A stretch of DNA of 7,288 bases from an uncultured bacterium. GTDB taxonomy: Bacteria > Acidobacteriota > UBA890. The stretch covers positions 1 through 7,288 of the forward strand of contig CALAKE010000142.1 in the NCBI GenBank assembly GCA_937922775.1. Reading direction: 5' to 3'. Within the stretch, counting starts at the first letter, position 1. Each line of letters begins with the position of its first letter. A program made the position numbers and the translations under genes. Below the pieces are notes generated by a model. That model did not search any database, was not told the origin of the DNA, and saw nothing but the letters and a program-made list of their open reading frames with translations. Shown here piece after piece: positions 1-5,062 of this stretch.

Positions 1-75
1 GCACGCAAAGCTGGCATCCCGCCCGGTTGGCTGCGGTCGCCCTAGCAGCTCGCCTTGATGGTGCGACGATCCCGC
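1..75. other. Left edge, no supportable gene
   Basis: These 75 bases lie downstream of the Nudix gene stop. On the plus strand one frame is open from the edge to a TAG at 43-45, which could be the last 14 codons of a convergent gene. On the minus strand an ATG at 14-16 follows a G-rich stretch and could begin another gene leaving the window. Neither is long enough to identify. An imperfect GCTGC/GCAGC inverted repeat (30-34 and 45-49) has no T-run, so no terminator is called. Confidence 0.3.
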
Positions 76-654
76 CTATGTTGACAAGGCCAGTACTTCG
101 AGCAACCGTTGCGTGATGCGAGCCGTCGCCCCCCAGATCAAGCGATCAGCGGCCCGATATTCCGGCGTCTGATATGTCTTGCCGGCGATCTCCCTGACGC
201 CTTTGTCTCGAAAGTGGGCCGGGTCCTTCAGGTCGCCGATCGAAACCTCGAAATACTCATCAACCTCGCGCGGGTCGGGTTTCAGCTCCGGCAGGCCTTC
301 CAGCCAGCCGACCACCGGCGTAATGACGAAGCCGACGGGCGTGGCGACATCGTCGAGCTCCCCGAGAATCCGGATTTGCTCCGGGTCAATCCCCAACTCC
401 TCGTGTGCCTCCCGCAGCGCGGTGGCACGAAAGTCGGTGTCTGCCGGCTCCCAACGGCCGCCGGGGAAGGAGATCTGTCCTGCGTGAGTGGGCATCTCCT
501 GGGGGCGCTGCGTATACAAGAGGGTCGCGTCGGGATCGCCGGCAATCACGGGAACGAGGACCGCGGCGGCAGCGAATTCCGGTATTTCGAGCCGGCACGG
601 AGTGGCCCCGGTCAAGGCCTGCTCGAGCTGCTCGGGAGATTGCACGGTAGCCAC
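76..654 (-). CDS. Nudix hydrolase, CoA pyrophosphatase (NudL/CoAse) type
   Basis: A 192-residue soluble protein, predicted to cleave the pyrophosphate bond of coenzyme A or acyl-CoA to give 3',5'-ADP and (acyl-)phosphopantetheine in the cytosol. The CoAse-type signature leading into the Nudix box is visible: LLYTQR (45-50), then THAGQISFPGG (56-66). The box follows with Asp72, Arg81-Glu82, Glu85-Glu86 and Gly88, the last part reading REAHEELG; the acidic residues should bind Mg2+ or Mn2+. Length matches the family (about 190-210). The start codon is GTG at 654; a second in-frame GTG lies three codons on, and the Shine-Dalgarno is weak (AGAAG) for either. It follows coxB by 84 bases on the same strand and may be a read-through cistron of the cox operon, but no functional link to respiration is evident. 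The family is secure; the substrate is inferred from the signature. Confidence 0.9.
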   Translation of the reverse strand: MATVQSPEQLEQALTGATPCRLEIPEFAAAAVLVPVIAGDPDATLLYTQRPQEMPTHAGQISFPGGRWEPADTDFRATALREAHEELGIDPEQIRILGELDDVATPVGFVITPVVGWLEGLPELKPDPREVDEYFEVSIGDLKDPAHFRDKGVREIAGKTYQTPEYRAADRLIWGATARITQRLLEVLALST

Positions 655-669
655 TCGTCTTCTGGGTGA

Positions 670-692
670 GGGCGCGGCACCTGCCAGCGCCC
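670..692. other. Stem-loop between coxB and the Nudix gene
   Basis: GGGCGC (670-675) pairs with GCGCCC (687-692). The stem extends inward through GGC (676-678) and GCC (683-685), with one bulged A at 686 and an ACCT loop. This gives about nine GC-rich pairs. No T-run follows on the minus strand, so it is not a classical intrinsic terminator for coxB. It could slow transcription, protect the cox mRNA 3' end, or lower Nudix expression, since it ends about 15 bases above the GTG start. Structure is seen; function is inference. Confidence 0.4.
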
Positions 693-697
693 CAGCG

Positions 698-725
698 GTG
701 CTGCATCAATGCGGTTCTGCAGCAC
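698..725. other. Second stem-loop just below coxB
   Basis: GTGCTGCA (698-705) and TGCAGCAC (718-725) form a perfect 8-bp inverted repeat around a 12-base loop. It starts 13 bases past the coxB stop codon and sits next to the hairpin at 670-692. With no T-run on either side, a role in mRNA 3'-end stability or processing is more plausible than intrinsic termination. Confidence 0.4.
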
Positions 726-738
726 TCCGGCACTGATT

Positions 739-1650
739 CTACTGCGTGCCGCCTGCCGGTGTTTCACCGTCCGACGAGAGAGTAGGAGAGTCGGGAAGAG
801 CGGAGGGGGATGAATCGGATGAAGAACCGGCCATCAGGCCGGCAAGCCGTGTCTGATAACTCGGCAGGCTCGCTACCTGCTCGTTCATCCAGGCTTCGAA
901 CTCCGCCTGGGAGTGGACCGTGTAGAAGCCCCGCATGCGGAAGTGGCCAAGACCACAAAGTTGAGCACAGGCAATCTCCCAGCAGTTCTTCTCCGCGCTG
1001 CAGGCGGGGAATCTCGATTCCTCGGGGGTCGTTTGTGTCGCCCTGAAATGGACAGGGATCCGCATGCCCGGGATCGCATCTTGCTTCACCCTTAGCTGCG
1101 GCAGGAAGAAGCCGTGGATGACGTCTTTGGAGCTAAGGTAGACGATCACCTCACGATCGACCGGCACGTGGAGCTGGTTGATCGTGGTTACGTCGTCCTG
1201 AGCGTAAGGATCGCTGCGATCAATGCCGAGCGGGTTGGTTGCTGTATCCACGAGAGCGGCCTCAGCGCGGCCAAAAACACCATCTGGGCCAGGATAGTGG
1301 ACATTCCAAGCGTATTGCTCGCCTACAACTCGAACCTCGAATGGTCTCTCGTCGGCCGCCGGTGTAGTTACCCAGCTCGACCAGGCGGGGATGGCGAAGC
1401 CGATCAGCAAGACTGCCTCCAGAGCCGCCACGCCGACCTCGACGTAGGAGGAGAAGTGGCTCTTGGCGCCCTGGTAGCTGGCCTTGGGGTTCTTGCCGGC
1501 GCGGAAACGGTAGAGCACGTAGATGAAGTAAAGAGCCCAGCCCACGAAGAGTACGGCCATCAGCCAGTGAACCATGCCGATGATGCGGTCGATCTGGTAA
1601 CCGTGGGCCGATACATCGATCGGCATCCATTGCGCTAAGAACTGTTGCAT
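739..1650 (-). CDS. coxB: Cytochrome c oxidase subunit II (CuA subunit)
   Basis: A 303-residue membrane-anchored subunit that accepts electrons from a c-type cytochrome or similar carrier and passes them through the binuclear CuA centre to heme a in CoxA. Two membrane helices (about 25-47 and 70-93) precede the periplasmic cupredoxin domain. CuA ligands are His179 (DVIHGFF), Cys228, Cys232, His236 and Met239, with Gln230 supplying the backbone carbonyl in CAQLCGLGHFRM. That position is Glu in the textbook CSEIC motif. Cys217 and Cys223 are extra cysteines just before the site. At the aromatic patch (GEQYAWNVHYPG, 110-121), Tyr113 aligns with the usual electron-entry Trp. The C-terminus (275-303) is a Ser/Pro/Asp-rich tail with no cytochrome c domain. 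There is no obvious cleaved signal peptide. The ATG abuts the TAA of the preceding 90-residue gene, with GGAGG 10 bases upstream. It is the last cox gene of the operon, which is unusual. Confidence 0.96.
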   Translation of the reverse strand: MQQFLAQWMPIDVSAHGYQIDRIIGMVHWLMAVLFVGWALYFIYVLYRFRAGKNPKASYQGAKSHFSSYVEVGVAALEAVLLIGFAIPAWSSWVTTPAADERPFEVRVVGEQYAWNVHYPGPDGVFGRAEAALVDTATNPLGIDRSDPYAQDDVTTINQLHVPVDREVIVYLSSKDVIHGFFLPQLRVKQDAIPGMRIPVHFRATQTTPEESRFPACSAEKNCWEIACAQLCGLGHFRMRGFYTVHSQAEFEAWMNEQVASLPSYQTRLAGLMAGSSSDSSPSALPDSPTLSSDGETPAGGTQ

Positions 1651-1923
1651 TTACCCAACCCCTCCGTGGTTGAGCTGAAGCTCATCGTGGGCCACCCGCA
1701 GTCGGCGAGCACGACGCCGCAACCCTAGGAAGAAAGCCACAAAGCCGCATTGCACGGCACCGATCACCGCTAGCAAGACGAGGATGCCGTTGTTCATTCC
1801 GGTAGCCATCGGTGAATCGATGTTTCCAACGCCAGCGAAACAAACCGGGCACGCGAGGGCCACGTCCGGGCCGAGCACCATGACGGCCAGAAGGCCGAGG
1901 ATCAGACCAAATCTTGATCGCAT
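1651..1923 (-). CDS. Small exported/membrane protein with CPVC motif, cox-associated
   Basis: A 90-residue protein of unknown function, encoded immediately before coxB. Residues 1-24 look like a signal peptide (MRSRFG, hydrophobic core, VALA), so the CPVCF motif (Cys25, Cys28) would sit at or near the mature N-terminus on the periplasmic side. A lipobox-like ALAC is present, but Asp20 is unfavourable for lipoprotein processing. A short loop (DSPMATGMNNG, 36-46) leads to one membrane helix (about 46-67) containing Cys59. A strongly basic tail (RRRARRLR, 69-76) then fixes the C-terminus in the cytoplasm. It starts 3 bases after the 65-residue gene and ends flush against coxB. I recall similar CPVCF small proteins beside oxidase genes in other phyla but know no characterised member. 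Accessory subunit or copper/CuA assembly helper are inferences only. Confidence 0.8.
   Translation of the reverse strand: MRSRFGLILGLLAVMVLGPDVALACPVCFAGVGNIDSPMATGMNNGILVLLAVIGAVQCGFVAFFLGLRRRARRLRVAHDELQLNHGGVG
1661..1665 (-). promoter_or_regulatory. Ribosome binding site of coxB
   Basis: GGAGG on the minus strand lies 10 bases before the coxB ATG, inside the final codons of the upstream 90-residue gene. Together with the zero-base TAA/ATG junction, it points to translational coupling of the two proteins. Confidence 0.7.
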
Positions 1924-1926
1924 CGA

Positions 1927-2124
1927 TCAGAGCTCTTTCAGCTTCGGTAAGTACCAAAGCAGATAAACGACCAAACCCAGGCCGGAAAAGAAGAAGACTC
2001 CGCCAAGGGCCAGGCTGCTGCCACTTTCATGCACTACGTACTGATGTACTCCCCAGACACCGACCAGCGCCGTAAGCAAGATCGAAATGATGATGAAGAG
2101 GACATGGAACGCTTTAAGCGACAT
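1927..2124 (-). CDS. Small two-helix membrane protein in the cox operon
   Basis: A 65-residue hydrophobic protein beginning MSLKAFH, with two predicted membrane helices (about 7-27 and 37-58). A short loop (HQYVVHESGSS) separates them, and the protein ends in a basic WYLPKLKEL tail. The ATG lies 3 bases after the coxD stop, and the stop lies 3 bases before the next ATG, so it is read as part of the operon. No strong Shine-Dalgarno is present (a G-rich GGCGGG lies 7 bases upstream), which fits coupling to coxD translation. No metal-binding or catalytic residues stand out. Its position and size suggest a small structural or assembly subunit of the oxidase. I do not recognise a named family. That it is a real gene is supported by clean spacing, composition and membrane topology. 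Confidence 0.8.
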   Translation of the reverse strand: MSLKAFHVLFIIISILLTALVGVWGVHQYVVHESGSSLALGGVFFFSGLGLVVYLLWYLPKLKEL

Positions 2125-2127
2125 GGA

Positions 2128-2430
2128 TTAACCCGCCACTTGATTCAGGAAGCTGCCCAAGGGCAGGAAGATCAACGCCAGGAAGAAGAAGACCGTGAAC
2201 ACCAACACCGCATAGATGAGCTTGCGCTCCGATAGCAGGTGCATGAAGAAGGCCGCCACCAATGAGCCCTTGATCAGGGCGACGAACAACGCGAGCGCCA
2301 CAGCGGGCCCCGTGCTCAAGTCCAGGTAGCTGATTCCCACCGTGACTACGGTGAGGGCCGCGAGGGCGATGAACACGAAGATGTAGACCCTCGTTTCCTT
2401 TCTAATGTCCTCTGGTGAGTGTGCGGTCAT
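2128..2430 (-). CDS. coxD: Cytochrome c oxidase subunit IV (CyoD/COX4-like)
   Basis: A 100-residue small subunit of the oxidase, matching the bacterial subunit IV (CyoD/COX4_pro) group in length and three-helix layout: about 14-33, 40-62 and 70-93. The typical signature between helices two and three is present (LIKGSLVAAFFMHL, 52-65, followed by SERKLIY). These proteins have no cofactor and stabilise the interaction of the larger subunits. I chose the ATG at 2430 over the in-frame TTG at 2451. A GAGGA sits 7 bases before the ATG, whereas the TTG lies only 4 bases beyond the coxC stop. coxC ends 25 bases upstream, and the 65-residue gene begins 3 bases downstream. Confidence 0.88.
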   Translation of the reverse strand: MTAHSPEDIRKETRVYIFVFIALAALTVVTVGISYLDLSTGPAVALALFVALIKGSLVAAFFMHLLSERKLIYAVLVFTVFFFLALIFLPLGSFLNQVAG

Positions 2431-2437
2431 CGAAGAT

Positions 2438-2442
2438 TCCTC
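2438..2442 (-). promoter_or_regulatory. Ribosome binding site deciding the coxD start
   Basis: GAGGA on the minus strand lies 7 bases before the ATG at 2430. It is a good Shine-Dalgarno and supports this start over the upstream in-frame TTG at 2451. Confidence 0.65.
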
Positions 2443-2455
2443 GCCTCGCAACCCG

Positions 2456-3040
2456 CTAAAGCAGATAAAGCGCAGGGAATAAAAAGATCCATACCAGGTC
2501 GACGAAATGCCAGTACAAGCCGGTAATCTCCACCCGGTTGGTGAAGCGCTCGGGCTCCGTCTTCCACATCCTGCTGCCCGGGCCCCACAAGTAGGCGATC
2601 ACCACCATGCCTCCCAGTACGTGCAGGCCATGCAGGCCGGTCATCGTGAAATAGGTGGCCATGAAATTGTTCGAGGACGGGTACAGATGATGAGAGAACT
2701 CGGTGTTGTACTCGAAGCCCTTGATCACCATGAAGGCGCAGGCGAGCAGGAAGGTGGCCGCCGAGAAGAGGCGGAACTTCTTGAAGTCCTGCAGTCGCAG
2801 GGACGCCCAGGCCATCACCATGGTGACGCTGGAGCTGATCAGTACCATCGTGTTGAGGGTCGCCATCGGCACGCTGAGCTCGGGTTTGAACCAGTTCGGA
2901 TCACCCGTTCGCAGCAGGATGTAAGAGGAGAACAACCCCCCGAACAGCATCACCTCGGAGGCGAGGAAGAGCCAGATGCCGAGCTTGCCGTTGTATAGGC
3001 CAGTGTCGGGACGCTCCTCGACGTTGTATGGAATCTCCAT
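2456..3040 (-). CDS. coxC: Cytochrome c oxidase subunit III
   Basis: A 194-residue cofactor-free integral membrane subunit that packs against CoxA and helps keep its D-channel proton uptake active. Five helices are visible (about 20-42, 60-80, 90-108, 126-150 and 175-193), the short form seen in CyoC and many bacterial CoxC proteins, without the first two helices of the seven-helix type. Family motifs are present: GIWLFLASEVMLFGG (21-35, with the conserved Glu29), GLHGLHVLGG (135-144) and YWHFVDLVWIFLFP (176-189). The frame stays open far upstream inside coxA, but the real start is the ATG at 3040. It follows the coxA stop by 5 bases, has GGAGG 10 bases upstream, and begins MEIPYNVEERPDTG, which runs straight into the conserved first helix. 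coxD follows after 25 bases. Confidence 0.95.
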   Translation of the reverse strand: MEIPYNVEERPDTGLYNGKLGIWLFLASEVMLFGGLFSSYILLRTGDPNWFKPELSVPMATLNTMVLISSSVTMVMAWASLRLQDFKKFRLFSAATFLLACAFMVIKGFEYNTEFSHHLYPSSNNFMATYFTMTGLHGLHVLGGMVVIAYLWGPGSRMWKTEPERFTNRVEITGLYWHFVDLVWIFLFPALYLL

Positions 3041-3045
3041 GATCC

Positions 3046-4896
3046 TCAGCCCTCCTGTGGCGCCGGAGTGGCGACGTTCTGCGGGAGGAAATCCTCTTCG
3101 TGCCCGGGCACGCTGTATTCGTAGGGACCGCGCCACACCACTGGCACCTCGGCGAAGTTGCCGTGGCCGAGGGGCGGCGAGGAGGTGGCCGCCCAATCGA
3201 GCGTCGTGGCCTGCCAGGGGTTGTTTCCGACCTTCTCGCCCATCCGCATGCTCCAGAAGAAGTTGAAGATAAACGGGAGCTGAGCGATGAGAAGGAGAAA
3301 CGCCGAATAAGACATGAACTGGTTGAACTGCACGACGTCTTGCGCGTGTGAGTACTGCACCCCGCCGTCGTAGAGGCGCCGGGACACCCCTGCCAGCCCC
3401 TGCAGGAACATGGGGCCAAAGACGCCGTTCATGAAGATGAAAGAGCCCCAAAAGTGGATCTTGCCGAGGCTCTCACTCATGCGACGTCCGGTGAACTTGG
3501 GGAACCAGAAGTAGATCCCGGCGAATATCGCGAAGATCGTGCCGGGCGCCACCACGTAGTGGAAATGACCGATGACGTAGTAGGTGTCGTGCAGGTGAAT
3601 GTCGGACGGCGCCAATCCGAGAGGCAGACCGGTGAGACCGCCGATGCCGAACATGGGGAGGAAGGCAAGCGCAAAGAGCATGGGGGTGTTGAAGCGGATC
3701 GACCCACCCCACAGCGAAATCAGCAGCGCCGTCAGGATGACCACTGAGGGGATCGAGATGATCATCGTCGTTGTCTGGAAGAAGGCGCTCATCACAGTAC
3801 CCATGCCCGTCAGGAACATGTGGTGCGCCCAAACGATAAACGACATGAATCCGAGCCAGACGGATGCATAGACCATCGCCTTATAGCCCCACAAAGGCTT
3901 GCGGGTGTTGTTGGCGATGACCTCGGCGACGATCCCCATGGCGGGGAGAATCAGCACGTAAACCTCGGGGTGAGCGAGAAACCAGAACAGGTGCTGCCAA
4001 AGAAGAGGGCTACCACCGCCGGCGCCCTCGAGAACCTGGCCGCTGACCACGAGGCCGCTGGGCATGAAAAAGCTGGTGCCGGCGAGCCTGTCCATAAGCT
4101 GCATCACGCCAGCAGCCTCGAGGGGAGGAAATGCCAACAGCAGAAGGAACGAGGTAACGAACTGCGACCAGATGAAGAAGGGCATCCGCATGTAGGTCAG
4201 CCCTTCGGCGCGAAGCTGGATGATCGTCGTGATGATATTGATCGAGCCCAGCAGCGAAGAGGTGATCAAGAAGACCATACCGAGGAGCCAGGCCGTCTGG
4301 CCCATAGTGGCGATGTTCGAGAGCGGCGGGTAGGAGGTCCATCCCGAATTGGCGGCCCCCCCGGGCAGGAAGAAGCTGACGAACATGATGACGCCGCCGA
4401 CGAAGTAGACCCAGTAGCTCATCATATTGAGCTTTGGGAACGCCATGTCGGGGGCGCCAATCTGCAGTGGCACGAAGTAGTTGCCGAAGGCTCCCACGAC
4501 GAGCGGTACCACGCCTAGAAAGACCATGATGGTGCCGTGCATGGCGCCTAGCTGGTTGTAGAACTCGGGCAGCATGACGCCCCCGGGGGCGTTGGCGTTG
4601 CCGAGCAATCCGCCGATGACGGGAATCGGCTGGCCCGGAAAAGCGAGCTGCCAGCGCATCAGCAACATCAGGCAGAAGCCGAAGAGCATGAACAGTAGGG
4701 CCGTGAGGCCATACTGCAGGCCGATCACCTTGTGGTCGATCGAGAAGATGTACTTGCGCAGGAATCCTTCTTGGTGGTGGGCACCGTGGGCCTCCGCAGC
4801 ACCTCGATCGGGTGGCTCCGAAAGCCCCTCGGGAGCCTCGGGCACTTCCGAATCGTGCTCAGACACGCCTTCCTCGCGTTTTTCAGAAAAGCTCAT
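3046..4896 (-). CDS. coxA: Cytochrome c oxidase subunit I, aa3-type, K-channel altered
   Basis: A 616-residue catalytic subunit of an A-family heme-copper oxidase: it reduces O2 to water and pumps protons across the inner membrane. Twelve helices follow a hydrophilic, acidic, His-containing N-terminus of about 45 residues. Heme a ligands are His120 (MHGTIMVF) and His446, and the heme a3 ligand is His444 (GHFHYV). CuB ligands are His309, His358 and His359, with the cross-link Tyr313 in AHPEVY. D-channel residues are kept: Asp150, Asn157, Asn220, Ser213/Ser214 and gate Glu311. The K-channel positions differ from the Paracoccus enzyme: Lys354 is Ile387, Thr351 is Ser384 and Ser291 is Ala324. The C-terminal NPWQATTLDW motif is normal. 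It is first in the operon. The ATG at 4896 has little Shine-Dalgarno; a GTG at 4866 (codon 11) with GAGG 5 bases upstream is a real alternative. Confidence 0.97.
   Translation of the reverse strand: MSFSEKREEGVSEHDSEVPEAPEGLSEPPDRGAAEAHGAHHQEGFLRKYIFSIDHKVIGLQYGLTALLFMLFGFCLMLLMRWQLAFPGQPIPVIGGLLGNANAPGGVMLPEFYNQLGAMHGTIMVFLGVVPLVVGAFGNYFVPLQIGAPDMAFPKLNMMSYWVYFVGGVIMFVSFFLPGGAANSGWTSYPPLSNIATMGQTAWLLGMVFLITSSLLGSINIITTIIQLRAEGLTYMRMPFFIWSQFVTSFLLLLAFPPLEAAGVMQLMDRLAGTSFFMPSGLVVSGQVLEGAGGGSPLLWQHLFWFLAHPEVYVLILPAMGIVAEVIANNTRKPLWGYKAMVYASVWLGFMSFIVWAHHMFLTGMGTVMSAFFQTTTMIISIPSVVILTALLISLWGGSIRFNTPMLFALAFLPMFGIGGLTGLPLGLAPSDIHLHDTYYVIGHFHYVVAPGTIFAIFAGIYFWFPKFTGRRMSESLGKIHFWGSFIFMNGVFGPMFLQGLAGVSRRLYDGGVQYSHAQDVVQFNQFMSYSAFLLLIAQLPFIFNFFWSMRMGEKVGNNPWQATTLDWAATSSPPLGHGNFAEVPVVWRGPYEYSVPGHEEDFLPQNVATPAPQEG
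3051..3055 (-). promoter_or_regulatory. Ribosome binding site of coxC
   Basis: GGAGG on the minus strand lies in the last codons of coxA (Gln-Glu-Gly), 10 bases before the coxC ATG. It fixes the coxC start and couples it to coxA translation. Confidence 0.7.
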
Positions 4897-4947
4897 AACT
4901 GACTCTATTTATTGGGTTTATCGGCAGGTACGCCGCGAGTTGGGGAA

Positions 4948-4976
4948 AGTGTATAGGAGGACCGGAAACCAGGCAA
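4948..4976 (-). promoter_or_regulatory. Candidate sigma-70 promoter for the cox operon
   Basis: On the minus strand, TTGCCT (4971-4976) and TACACT (4948-4953) are separated by 17 bases, each matching four of six consensus positions. Transcription would begin around 4940, giving a leader of roughly 45 bases before the coxA ATG or 75 before the GTG. It is the best match I see in the divergent region, but similarity alone is weak evidence. Confidence 0.35.
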
Positions 4977-4977
4977 C

Positions 4978-4987
4978 AGAGATCTCT
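4978..4987. promoter_or_regulatory. 10-bp palindrome upstream of the cox promoter candidate
   Basis: AGAGATCTCT is a perfect palindrome placed one base beyond the proposed -35 box, in the middle of the divergent intergenic region. It could be an operator serving either gene. A single 10-bp palindrome can occur by chance and I recognise no regulator's consensus. Confidence 0.2.
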
Positions 4988-5051
4988 TGCGAAAAAAGCG
5001 ATGAAGCACGACACTCACAAACTGCGGTCAATGAATGTTTCCACTGAAACT

Positions 5052-5055
5052 GGAG
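5052..5055 (+). promoter_or_regulatory. Ribosome binding site deciding the TTG start of the ATPase gene
   Basis: GGAG lies 7 bases before the TTG at 5063. An in-frame TGA at 5045-5047 excludes earlier starts, and the next in-frame ATG falls inside the Walker A motif, so this TTG is effectively the only workable start. Confidence 0.7.
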
Positions 5056-5062
5056 AATCACC

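Noticed and set aside
109..669. 186-codon plus-strand open frame antisense to the Nudix gene
   Set aside because: It has no recognisable motifs and overlaps the clear Nudix coding sequence over its whole length.
1843..1860. Lipoprotein signal (ALAC) in the 90-residue protein
   Set aside because: The charged Asp20 close to the cysteine breaks the usual lipobox rule, so a plain signal peptide or anchor is at least as likely.
2431..2451. TTG start giving a 107-residue coxD product
   Set aside because: The TTG lies 4 bases past the coxC stop, while the ATG at 2430 has GAGGA at ideal spacing.
3041..3451. Upstream extension of the coxC reading frame (about 137 extra residues)
   Set aside because: It overlaps the 3' end of coxA, is Arg/Pro-rich out-of-frame sequence, and lacks any family similarity. 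The ATG at 3040 has a good Shine-Dalgarno and the normal subunit III N-terminus.
3820..4518. 232-codon plus-strand open frame antisense to coxA
   Set aside because: Its product is rich in His, Glu, Asp and Gly with no recognisable domain, and it lies opposite strongly conserved coxA sequence. It is a codon-bias shadow.
4987..5015. TTGCGA and GACACT as a promoter for the ATPase gene
   Set aside because: Spacing is 17 bases, but the -10 box matches only three of six positions. Too weak to annotate.
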